NCBI GenBank assembly: GCA_012934845.2
Contig: WNNJ02002664.1
Coordinates: forward strand, 1-64,000
Direction of reading: 5' to 3'
Source of the DNA: Pomphorhynchus laevis
Lineage: Eukaryota; Acanthocephala; Palaeacanthocephala; Echinorhynchida; Pomphorhynchidae
Length of the DNA stretch: 64,000 bases
The translations under genes and the position numbers were made by a program. The notes below the pieces were generated by a model. It saw only the letters and a program-made list of their open reading frames with translations, searched no databases and had not been told where the DNA came from. Below, piece after piece: positions 34,796 to 47,700 of the stretch. Positions within the stretch are counted from its first letter, which is position 1; each line of letters opens with the position of its first letter.

Positions 34796-36044
34796 TAGAT
34801 GATTATCTAATTATGTATAATGATAATTATATAAAAATCGATGCATTATTTCGGTCAAGGAATATAATGAGTACGAAAACAAAAATATATGTGAAGGACG
34901 ATCCATAACCTAAAAATATTTATGAAGGATTATCTGTATAAAGCTCTTATTTTTATTTTTAGCATTTACTGGTGTTCATCAAGGTAGTATTTAGTTTTCG
35001 TATTCTTCGCCACTTTGTAAATTATACATCGAAAACAATTATATTTTTATTAAAAGTTTTTTCTTTAAAGGTTTTGTCTTAATTCGGGTAAAAGAACTTA
35101 ATATTTTCGTATCATTACAGACCTATAAAATCGATCTAACCCTTTTATAAAATATCAACAGCAATCAAAAAGAAAATTATTTCGTTACAAACGCTACATT
35201 AGACCGTAATAATTACACTATCTAAAGTGAATGTTATATTGAAAATACATAATTCGTCTTATAATGGAAACCAGAACCAATGAATTCCATTAGTAGTCCA
35301 TTTAGTATCAACGATGTGGTATCAAACGATGTTTTGTAAAGATCGTTTAATACCACATATTTCATCAAGATCGATAATCTTTCGTAAAGACGTATAGTTC
35401 TCAATATTTCATAGATTCAAACACCAGTTAACTGCTGGATCATGGTGACGCAAGATCCATGTCTTCGACGGAAATATTGAAGTAATAGAAGGGCAATCTT
35501 AAGAAATTAAAAAATCAAGAGAACAGACGCAAAGAGATTATTAAGCTATAAACTTTCTGGAACTTGTCTAGATGTCTGTAGTACTCGATTCATTATTTCC
35601 ATTTAGCATTATTTTCATTGAAGATATAACGGTTTAGATCTTTCACGTGAAGATATGGAGGTGTATACGTCAGTAGTGATCGTTATAGTTAAAAGACTAT
35701 TATCAAGAGTCATGAAGCGTTAAAGAGACAAACAAAATCAAGATTATTTTTGCGAATAATTCTACTAGAATTGTTATAACCAATGCATTCGCTTCTACTG
35801 ATGATTTACCAGATAGACCAGGCAAGGGCTTATGCTTTCGCACTAATCTCCATTACTAGTTAGTTCAAAATATGTGCTGGGAACGGAATATTCAAGAAAA
35901 TTATGGTTTATCGGGGCATTAATAAATCTTCAGTGTTATATAAAGGATCTGGTGATACTTCTGATAGTAATTGATATTGCGACATCATTATCATTAGTCA
36001 TGTTTTAAAATTTTTTACTTCCTTACTTACACATCGATTCTAAT
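34796..36044. other. AT-rich spacer between two minisatellites
   Basis: No gene or repeat recognised. Confidence 0.45.
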
Positions 36045-36880
36045 TATATTTCCGATCGCTCACTTTTCTTGACCGCAACCCAGTCGGCAAAATCATCTAT
36101 TGTAAACAATCGCAGGCAAATACATGAATTCCGTCCGACATTTATTTATATAATTCCGATCGCTCATTTTTCTTAACCGCAACCCCGTCGCGAAAATCAG
36201 CTATTGTAAACAATCGCTGGTAAATACATGAATTCCGTCCGACATTTATTTATATAATTCCGATCGCTCATTTTCCACGACCGCAACCCTGTCGGGAGAA
36301 TCAGCTATTGTAAACAATCGCTGGTAAATACATGAATTTGGTCCGACATTTATTTATATAATTCCGATCGCTCACTTTTCTTGACCGCAACCCCGTCGTA
36401 GAAATCATCTATTGTAAACAATCTCAGGCGAATACATGAATTCTGTTCGACATATATTTATAAAATTCCGATCGCTCATTTTTCTTAACCGCAACCCCGT
36501 CGCGAAAATCAGCTACTGTAAACAATCACAGGCAAATACATGAATTCCGTCCAACATCTATTTATATAATTCCGATCGCTCATTTTCCACGGTCGCAACC
36601 CTGTCGTGAGAATCAACTATTGTAAACAATCGCTGGTAAATACATGAATTCCGTCCGACATTTATTTATATAATTCCGATCGCTCATTTTCCACGACCGC
36701 AACCCCGTCGCGAAAATCATCTATTGTAAACAATCGCAGGCAAATACATGAATTCCGTCCGACATTTATTTATATAATTATAATCGCTTACTTTTCCTAG
36801 CCTCAACCCAGTCAGGAGAATCAGCTATCGGAAACGATCGCTGGTAAATACATTAATCCCGTCCGATATTTATTTTCATG
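36045..36880. repeat. 104-bp minisatellite, about 8 units
   Basis: TTCCGATCGCTC recurs at 36,050, 36,154, 36,258, 36,362, 36,466, 36,570 and 36,674, with a diverged form at 36,778, an exact 104-bp period. Units are less AT-rich than their surroundings (CCGCAACCCCGTCG, TGAATTCCGTCCGACA). The unit is unrelated in sequence to the 79-bp repeat. Confidence 0.92.
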
Positions 36881-37470
36881 AATCACACTTCTTGAGGTTT
36901 TAATGTTGAAATATTTATCTTTAAATTTAAAATCCATTTTAATATTTAGTATACTCTTTAATAAATATTTAATGTAAATATAAAAATCACATCCTAATAT
37001 GTGCTTGATAGTTGATCATATGCATTGTTGTTTAAGTGCCAATTTTTAACAAATTATAATAAATTAGATTTCTATTGTTGATAAATTATTGCTTCCATTA
37101 AATTAAAATGTCGGTAGGTCTTAATTTTTACAATTTGAGAAGGAAATTATAAATTTCCCTTTGCCAAATTGTAGTAAGTAATTACTACAATGTAGTAATT
37201 AATTTGTAACAATAAATGTTACATTGATTTCTCTCGATTTGTTCAATTATTATATGCAAATGTTTAAGCATATAGTTTAAAATTTATAAAAGAAATAAAC
37301 AAACGAAATGTGCTAATCAATAGATGACTATTTAAATGCTCTATCGTTCAGAGGTTACGAACGCATTCACAAAATCTAAGATATTTACTAAAACGTTTAG
37401 TTTTAGTATACTAAAATATATGTATGTTTAAGTAAAAACTTTATGTTTGAGTGAGAAAAAACTAAAGTAA
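36881..37470. other. AT-rich, nothing seen
   Basis: No supported feature. Confidence 0.45.
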
Positions 37471-37472
37471 AG

Positions 37473-37765
37473 AATTATTGGAGCTGCATTTAAGAAAGAA
37501 GAAATTATTTTTGATATTTCGCTAACTACTGTTAGCATCTTCAGAAAATTATAATTGTAATTTTCTGAAGATGATAACAAAAGTTAGCAAAATATTAAAC
37601 AAAAATCCTACATGTTTTGATCCAGCTCCAATAATTATCCGAATAAGGTAATTTTCTGAAGATGCTAATAAAGGTTAGCAAAATATCAAAATGTGCCTTC
37701 TTTCTTTGATCAATCTTCAATAATTCTTTATCAATAATGAATCATTATCAACTATTTAAAAATAA
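37473..37765. mobile_element. Fold-back (MITE-like) element, copy 2
   Basis: The left end AAGAAAGAAGAAATTATTTT and inner TTTCGCTAACTACTGTTAGC are complemented by GATGCTAATAAAGGTTAGCA and TTCTTTCTTTGATCAATC at the right. Ends and right flank match copy 1 at 27.84-28.15 kb. A third internal arm (about 37,556-37,640) suggests a nested or partly duplicated structure. Confidence 0.6.
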
Positions 37766-38740
37766 AGTTCTATCTTACTTCGAGACAAAACTGAAATTTA
37801 CGAAAACAATATTAGAAAGCATAACCGAGTAAAAGTCACCTATGCTTGTGTTCATGTTACTTGTTCGAGAAAATAACCAGCAATCCGATCGGATAATTCT
37901 CTTAATATTTAATTTCATCTATAGTAAATCTCTTTTAACAAGATTTACTATAAAATCTTGTCAAATCTTGTAAATTGCTTACTAATCTGCAAACAGTTTG
38001 TATTTGTAATAAGTAAACTGTCTACTGGTTTCAATGATATTTTGTGAGTTAGTTCATTTAATAGCGGATTGCTGTCGAATTGTCGGTATTCGAATTGTCA
38101 TTGAATATAATCGAGTTACCATTCGGCTAATATTTGCATAATAGAAGTGAAGTGGAAATTTTCGGGCCGTGGTTTATCGTTAAGGAACCGAAATGATAAT
38201 GTCCTCAGCTTTCAACTCTAAATGAAGCTGTTGAATTGTAGGGTACTCTGAATTAGATAAGAAATTTCAACTCCAAATATTATTATTTTCCAAAATAATA
38301 TATCATTTTTAAAACTTTTGAAATTTTCAAATGTAATATTTTTGCTGTGAAAATAATAATCTTGTAAAATAAAAATAAATAGGCACCAATTTATCTTACA
38401 GTAGATTTCTCTATTACTTTTAAGACATCAAAATAAATTTAGTTACATCTCGTAATTTTTACATTTTTAAGCGAAAAAAAAAACTTCGAAGAGATAAAAA
38501 TTTAATCCATTCAAAATACATTGATAAACATAATAAAGATAATATAATAAAGATATTAAAATCTTTATATTTATAATATTTATATTATAAATATAAATAT
38601 TATATTGTAATATAATATAATATTATATAATATAATCTTCATATTCAAAATATTTAAATAATAATTAATCATTAAATTACTCCAGCTTTATTGATTTGTA
38701 TTTAAACGTAAATGCTGAATAATTTAATGAATATTTAATA
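37766..38740. other. AT-rich intergenic downstream of the CAF-1 gene
   Basis: No supported gene. TAATAT-type low-complexity sequence lies at 38,560-38,640. Confidence 0.45.
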
Positions 38741-38755
38741 ACTAAATTCAACATC

Positions 38756-38761
38756 TTTATT
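38756..38761 (-). promoter_or_regulatory. Polyadenylation signal of the CAF-1 p60 gene
   Basis: AATAAA on the minus strand, 28 bp after the proposed stop codon at 38,792-38,790. Its position supports this as the true 3' end of the gene. Confidence 0.6.
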
Positions 38762-38789
38762 ATACACATATATCGCTAAAGAAAGTAGT

Positions 38790-41700
38790 TTATCGATTTG
38801 ATATCTCCATGGATTCTTCCATCTGATGAGACAACGACAAACTAATATCCTCTTCAGTTTGCTAAAAACGAAATAACAAATAGTATTAAAATGTAACATT
38901 TTAAAACTGTAGTATAATTATTATTAATATAGTGTGATAATTATTATGACGATAATTATTTAAAAGATTGACCATATTGATTGACCATATCAATTCCGAA
39001 ACAGTTTTTATATATGAAGGATCTTAATAAATATATGTATTCGTCAGTGCTCCACGTTATTTATATGAATAAAAAATCATATAAAATGCCCTCTTAGCAA
39101 AACTTGAGAATTTTGTAAACTTCATCAATGTTTCTGATTGCAAATTGTTGCCTTTAAAACTTCAGTTGTACGTTGTGAGGCTAGCGAACTCATGTTCTTG
39201 GTAAACGAAATGCAAATGGGTATACGTTTCTTAAAACGATATGATCATTAGAAGATTACTCTTTTCTGGTAAATAACAATTAAATATAGTGATTAATAAC
39301 ATCATGATTAATCTAAAAAATAAGAACCGTCTGTCTCATAAAAAGCTTCAACAACCTTATTATACAGCCGTACCCAGCAAAACAGTCTCGTTAACCTCAT
39401 TATATAATTATCTTCAAAAGCCAAAATTATGCACAGCTCTTCTCGTTTTAAATTTCACTTACACTGCAAACGTTTTAAAACACATTATTATGTTCACTTA
39501 ATATTAACTTAATATATATTTTTAACGTTTAAGACATTCAAGTACAAAATGAAATGCCAACTAACATATCTTAATTCAAATTTTTGTCCGCAAATTTGTC
39601 CGCATTGAGACACTCAAATTTAGTAATAATATTTACAATATTATAAATTGATTGTACACTCATATTGGATTATTGATTAGTGGAGAGAGTGAAGAAAATA
39701 TTTATTTAATCTCGAATTTTCAATAGCCTACTGCTATCATCTTCAGGAGTAAATGTTACAAAATATTTTTACGTAAAAATATTTTGTAACATTTTCTATA
39801 TGTTGGCCATACGCTTACAATATAGCCAAATGCAGTGAAATTCTTAATTTCTAATTGCATTTTAAGTAATTTTAAAAATCTTAATTTTCATGGATACCTC
39901 GAATAAATAAATGGTTAAATAATAAACCATTTATTAAATATTAATAATAATTAGTTATTTATTCAATAATTAATAATGTAAAAATTTAATAAAGTTTCTA
40001 AATAGTTATTTAATTCATTGTTTATAAATAATTCACTACCATCATCTGTCAGCGGATCTTAAAAACGCTATCCGGTATCTTAGATATGATCTAACAACCA
40101 TAATTTGTCAAGCTGATAAAGAACGAGCGTAAGTTGTATTAGATACGACCAAATATGTAGCACATGGACATAATTTGATATCATCTGACGAGCGATGAAA
40201 AATCAAAACGAGAACGACGATTTAACTCAACACTGTCCGCGTTACTAAATTTCTGTGAATTAATAAATAATAAATCTGTGTGTTATATTTAAATTAAAAA
40301 AACGAAAAGAACAACTTCTATAATACTTGTATCCTTTTAAAAAAAATTATCAATTGAATGGCAATTTCTAGATAGTGACATATAAATATCTTGCCATCAG
40401 AATTGATTTGAGCTACACAAATTGCTAAATAAACTAAAAGTACCAAATTCTGGTAAGACGTTTGTTGAGATCGTAAAGCTTGATGACCCAATACAGCATG
40501 CTTCCCAAATTTCGTAAATTCAAACTGTTTGGGATCCTAAAAATTTGCAATTCAAAAGTTAAAATACAATTAATTTAGACCAAATTTTAAAAGCGGAAAA
40601 TATTGCCTATAATGAATTCTCTAGCTTTTAAAGTTCAATTTGAACTTTTAAAGTTTAACATTACCCCAAAATCATAGATTAAAGAAGATTAAAAAAGTTT
40701 AATCTTAACTCCTTTTATTAACCCCTTTAATCTTAGATTAAAGAAGTCAGCTTAGCGCATATATAGCTGAATATAATATATATTATAATATTATAATAAA
40801 TTAACTTAATACAGAGCTAAATATTTTCAAATATTTTAAAGTCGGTTGTGATAAACCTTTTACAACCGTAAAAAATAACCTATTAAAAGATTTTAATTAA
40901 AACCGAATACAGCATTATTAAAATTATATAGCATTATTCGTGAAATTAATGTATTTTAAATTTTGGATTAATAAATTATTTATTTGATTTGTAAAGTTTT
41001 GTTCAATTTTGATTTATAAAACTAAATTTACGATAATAAATACAATTCGTAAATAACTAATAATTTTTATAGTAAATTTTATTTTAAATTTTTAGATGAA
41101 ATCCAATTATATGTGTACATCATTGTGAAGCAACAATTCCGATCAGACAGCATATATTGAATAAACAACATCTGTGACATTTTATTTTTAATTTTAAAAA
41201 AATTAAATCACATAATATTAAAATAATATAAAAATAGATGTCGAATTATGCTCGACTTGTAATTTTTGTCGTATGCAACTCTCATACATCATTACATTAT
41301 ATTTGGTAGCCAACGCAATTCGTAAATCCGTTAGAGTAACCTCAATATTGTGAGATTTTAAATTCAATGATAAATAAAATTTAAAAATTTGCTGTAAATC
41401 TTTTATATTGTAAATTATAATCGCGACAATAAATTAACGAATAAATTTATCATATATCATTATAAATCTAAATACCTTATTAGTATCAAGAATTTTATCC
41501 TCGGCGATCATTTCGCTTAAAAATTTAAAGATTAAAAAACGTTTTCATCTAACTGCTTACTCTTCCTTATAAATTTCGCCAAACTCGTCTAAATTGATCA
41601 TAACAAAAGTAACATAGCCATCGATGGAGGTAACTGACAAATATCGACCATCTGATGACCTTTAAAACAAACAAATACAAAACTAAACGTTTTCTAAAAC

Positions 41701-44700
41701 CAAATAAACCAAGCTATATCAGTTAAACTGGCGTAGTGAATATCGCAAATCCTGCCAAATGGTCGCTCTTGTTCTGAATCGTATAAAAGAATAGATTGTT
41801 CGGTTAGCACTGCGACAATGAGGCGATACTTGAGGCTACAACAGTAATTAACCAATGTTTTAAAGATTAATCTAGCTTACTTAAATTTACTTGCGAATCC
41901 GCCATTATCATGTTCACTTTTTATTTGGACTCGTTTCACTAACTTATACGGATAGACGGCCACTCCAATTGTACTTTCTTGGTTAGTCGACAGAAAGGCA
42001 ATAGGTCTTTTAAAAGCTTACAGTCAAAACACAAGATCTGATTTTGATTTTAACCTATTTAAATTATCTCGGTGAAATACAACTGCCGCCATAGTGTGAA
42101 AGGTTCCTTTTGAATCCAGCATTTGCGCACCTGATAAAACATAAATTTTGTTTTATCACTGAAATTTTCGAAATGTTGCTTAAAAATAAACAATTTATTA
42201 AAAAACTGCATTTTATTCGATAGTTTAAAAGGAGCGAAGAAAAATTTACACTTTAATTAAAAAGTATAGTATTTTGATAGAAGAGGATTAAAATTAAAAA
42301 AGTACAATATCTTGATAGCTCCTGCTATCAACAGGATAAAATTTAAATAAATAATTTTAGAATAAATAATTTTATAAATAATTTTAGAATATATTTAAAT
42401 AAAAAATTATTATTTTTTTCTAAACAAAAGATTCTAGAAACTTTATTATCGAATAAATAAAGAACAGTTTCATCCGCAAAGATTGTTACTCAAATATATT
42501 AAAAGTCGAAGATATGAGATTTATTCTGTAAGCGTAAATTCGAAAGCATTTACAGCTTCACATTTTCCAACTTTCAAAATTAAAACGTTTGTAATGTTAC
42601 AAACGTTTTACAAATCATTAAAATTTCGCTCAAATTCAATAAAATATTCTAAATTATATGTAAAAAGTTAAACTAAATAATGCAGTTTCTAATATTAAAA
42701 GGTATCGATTGTTAATAAAAATGCTAATGTTGGTAAAATTTTTATTAAAAAATTTGTAAAATTAAAACACAAATTAAACACAAATGTTTGTATAATTTCT
42801 ATGATTTAAATTTACAAAAGTTCATATTCAGTAGTTACTTTTCCTCTTATACCTGTAGCAATAAGAAACTGACCATCAATAGTGAACATCAATTTACGCA
42901 AAAAAGTACCATACTCCTTTCCCATAAAAAGTTTCATTGATGTTATATTCATCTGCAAAACCGAAAGATCTTCAGTTTTAACGAACAGACAATAATATTT
43001 ACCTTTGGAGCAGCATCTAATAAATAACTTCCAGAAAGCTTATACACTTTAAAAATTTTCTTTAGTGTGTTAAAATTGTACACGCGCATTGTTCTACAAA
43101 CAGAAAATAAAAATTAAATTAATAATTAGAATTTTAAATTCTAATTTTAGAATTTAAAATTAGAATTTCCGATTACATACTGGTCTGCAGTTAGTGTACA
43201 CAAATAGCAATAAAAAGGATCGATGGCAACACTTTGTACAAACCCAAGATTTTCATTTACAATAGACTGTTTCACGCCTAGTAAAAAAATAATCGAAATT
43301 TGAATGTTTGATTGGTCCATATAATTATCTAGATTAAACAATAAATTAATTAATCTTAATTAATAAATTAGTTGTAGTGCGCTTGTAGCAAATGCCGCTT
43401 TAACTCATTATTTAGTAACTTATTGTAATTAGTTAGCAGCTGCCTTACAATAAGCTTTCTAGCTGTAATCAATTGCTCAGTTAAAGACCAACTAAAACTA
43501 ACGAATGACTAAATAAAATAATACTCTCTGAAGATACCGCTAAGCAATGCGTTGGATTTTTTCAAAATTGCACTTCTATTGTCAAAATAGTTGTTAACTC
43601 TTATACAAGCGTGTAAGACATGTTATATGTTTATCGATCAGTAAAACTTTTTAACGATTGAATGTGTCATTATGAAATAATTATGCAAACGGAAACAATT
43701 TTTACCGGAAATTTGAATGTGTGATAGGTACATATACAATTATCTAGATTAAAAAAGTTAAATTGATTTCAAAATTGGCATCGATATAATTTGAATAAAT
43801 TTTAAATAATTTGCTTATACTAACGGAAAACAACTTGACTATCAAATATTCACAAAGTAATTTGTGCAAAGCAATTTCAATGTAATGAATTTTAAATGAT
43901 TTTTAATCTTTAGACAATCATCAAGGTGCATTAAGGTTACCCGTTTTGTTTAAGATTGCATAATCAAAGGTTATATGAGTTATAAAATTCGCAGTTTGTC
44001 ACTTGTTACGTCCCCATTTGCAATCCTTATTAACGGAGCGGTGATTTGCAGTGTTGTCAGGTATTCGGCATTTGTTATTAAGTCCAATTTCCTATCTAAC
44101 TCTAATTAATTGTACGTTTTTAGTCGCGCTGATTTGCCACAAGTTATTATTACATCAAAATTATTATTGACTTTTTGTTGAATAATAGATTAAAGTATTT
44201 TCTTCTTATGTATTCATTAACTATCTTCTTCATTGGGATGCATGCATTTCTCTTATGCAGTAATAAGTAGAATGATCAATATTTTGAGATACATGCATTT
44301 TAAGATTTTTGATGTCTTCTTACCGAGAATAAACCACTATCAGATAATATTTAACAATTATATGATTGATTTTGTACACATACTCACACGTCATACGTGA
44401 TAATGGGCACTTGATTCTCAAAATCACATTGTAATTGACTAGCTAACTGACTATATAGGGTTGCTGAAAAGTCAGCTGATATCTCAAGCCGCACCTGTTG
44501 AACACTTACATACACCAAATATCAGTATATGATTTTTTAACATATAGATGTTCATTCGCTTGAACATATGGTTATAATATGAATATAATTTGGTAAACGA
44601 ATGTGTAGCTAACCTTTTTCAACATCCCAGATAATCACTGCATTATCGACTGAGGACGAAAAAAGTAAGAGATTATCAGCGCCCCAAACCAAATCCAACA

Positions 44701-47700
44701 CATCCTCAAGGTGACCTCTAAAGCGATTAATTTGTATTTATAGAGAGAGCGATTTACAAACCTAAGTGTTTTATGCAACTGCCAAATTTCAGAATACTCT
44801 TCCTTTCGATTAGATATTGTATTGGTCGGTGCAAGTTTGGAAAGACAAATCACGGCATCTAAATATATTTCCGATTTTAAACATTTTTTGGAAATATAAA
44901 TTATAAAAATGTAATAGCAATATATTAACTATAAACTGTATATAATTAACTGTTCTTTTTAAATTATCTGTAAATTTTTGTTTTTATAAAATAAAATTTT
45001 CAATTGATATAAGTTTTTATAAATTGTTCAGGTTTGTAAACATTTTATTCTGAGTTGATTGGGAACTAAGAACAGAGAATGATGCAGCTTGTTCAAATAA
45101 ATTATATCATGTTTTATTACTAAAACAAAAATATTAGAGAAATATGTCGACACAATTAATTTGATTTTTCATGTGCTGTTATGAAAACTAGAATATTAAA
45201 GTAAGACGGCGAAACAATTAATTAACTTGACCTTTTAGTTTATTTTCTGTAATTTAGCTAAATTTCATCTAATATGTCATTAACATTATATTAAAAAACG
45301 TCATTAAATTAATAAATATGTTATATAATATATTTATTAATTATAATATATTAATTTCGTAAAATATAAAATTTCAAAATGTAATAATTGTAGTACCCAA
45401 ATAAGCAAAGTTAAGTTTTGGTCATGTTATGCTTTGATAGATTTAATTTCTGCCAATTACAAATCAGCTTATAATGTAAAGATATTATTTTGTAATGTTT
45501 CCTCTCATCAGATCAGATAACTGAGTCTTCGAATTTTATCCTATATATTTAAATCAAAAATAAAGATAAATAATTAATAATATAAGATTTTGTAGAATTT
45601 ATATCAAGTCAATATTTAAAATTGAAATTTTTTATTTGTTATGAATTGACTAATAAATAGCATACGATGTACTATAATAAGTATTAGATACCGTCAGGAG
45701 GAACTGAATGAGGGAGGCTATCAGAAACAGGCCACAACGCACTATTTTGTGTCAATATAAAGCATATGATTATATCTATAAATGTTCAAAAATGCATATT
45801 ATCGAAATCGTGTGATAAAATGAAATAATTGTTAAAGTACTATCTGATTAGAAAATGCATATCAAAGGATAATTCGTTAAGATAATTGTGCGTACCATCT
45901 CCACCACTAGCCAAGATCAGTCCATCTGTATTACTGAATCTTACAACGTTTACTGTTCTCGAATGCCACGACATTTCCGATAGAAAATCCACCGTTGGTT
46001 GGGTATCGACAAGTACGGAATTTATTCGCCATAACTGGAAAACAAAATTCACATGGATGATTGTAAAGATTCATTTAAAAGATAAAATACAAACGTAGAT
46101 ATCGGTAGTTTACTCAAATTAGTAAATGCAAATAAATATTTATTTATTATTGGGTATATACACATAATATTAATATATAATTAAAAAATAAATATCTAAT
46201 TTACATTTATATAGTCCGGGATCTGATTCCTTAAGATTATATAATTGAAAAGTAAATTTATAATTTACATATATATAGTTCGGGATCTAATTCCATAAGA
46301 TTATATAATTTTATAATTATATATAAATATTATATATATCATATATAAAATATAATTAAAAAAATCACATATTCACAATAAACAAACAGAGCATATTTTT
46401 TGATACTTAAAAATAATTATTATGATTATAACGGATGGTTTGATGATGGTTCGTCTACTGACAATGACTCTCCTTACCATCAGCTTGACCAAAGTTGCAT
46501 TCTTCTAATTTAAGGTGATAATCGAGCAATTTATTTTGAGAATTTATCATTAGCACGTTCGGGGCTCCTGAAATACTAACATTCTCAATAAATAAAAATT
46601 ATTTTTTGGATTAAAGATAAAAAGGGTGTCCACAATCTGAAATTGATGTCAAAATAAATTTAAATGATCCACATCCAATGGTGTTTGCTTAAAAATGTTT
46701 AGTTCCAAAGGGTAATGTCAAGTACAAAATCGTAAATTTTTGATGCATCTAGACAGCCAAATCGATCTTGTTGGAAATTCACTTTATTAACGATCACTAT
46801 CGCTATTATCAACTACTATATGGAAAATATATGATTACATTAATTCTCGTAATCAAAATTCAATGACGCAAATGGTTTTGTAACACTGCAGCTATTAGGG
46901 GATGTATTTTATACTTTCTCAACAATTTGCTTCTGGCCACTAATTAAATTTAATAATAACTTATTAAATATATGGTAAATTATCAGGTAGAATTAGTTGA
47001 GTACATAACTAGAATTTGCATAATTTAGTAAAAACAATTTAATTGGTATTAAAATAATTTCATTCTACCAGCAATATTTTATAGGCAAAATTCAAATATT
47101 ATTATTATTTTATAAATTTATTGGTTATATTAATTTATGTAGCTAATATAATGTTATGTGTGGTTTAATACAAATGTATTATAATATTTAATTATAACAA
47201 TCATTATTATTAGCTAAATTCTAATATTTAAACAAATGATATTCCTTAATTCTAATAGTAATTATAATATTAAAAATAATATTTTGCTAATGTCTTTATT
47301 GTATTAGCTATGTTTAAATTAGTAAATAATTTACTAAAATTGGAGGTATTTACGCTTTAATAATTAATTATATAGTATGGGTTTTAATTTAATTAATTGA
47401 GCAATCCCATAAATATCTTAAATAAATCATAGTCGAAGAATATTTTGTCAACAGTAATCTTGCTTAGTAAACAAAATTTCAAAAAAATCTGTTGTTATTA
47501 ATTTGAGTACTTAGAGTAATTATTATTACTATAGACCACCAAAAGAGCGAAGAGGCTCATACAGGGGCATCACAAATAAAAATAGGGAATATAAAGAAAG
47601 TAAAAACAAAAAAGACAGCCAATGAAACATCACGAGCGCGTTTATATTATCTTTACACTGGCTTTAAAGAGATCCTTAAAAATCCTTCGATTGATGGCCA

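Noticed and set aside
34160-36880. Regular repeats suggesting a CRISPR array
   Set aside because: Units are continuous 79-bp and 104-bp tandem copies with no unique spacers, and the window is animal nuclear DNA.
38820-38860. Hammerhead-like CTGATGAGAC in the last CAF-1 exon
   Set aside because: No GAAA box or stem II follows; it is coding sequence for SHQM on the other strand.
39289-39501. 70-codon ORF in CAF-1 intron 12
   Set aside because: No motif, no splice or polyadenylation context, and AT-driven residue use; probably chance.
42483-42671. 62-codon plus-strand ORF between CAF-1 exons 7 and 8
   Set aside because: Antisense to an intron, no recognisable features; contains a small palindrome that yields the repeated CFK/FYK-like reading.
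45886-46098. Plus-strand ORF opposite CAF-1 exon 2
   Set aside because: Antisense shadow of the exon that encodes the VNVVRFS...ASGGD repeat.
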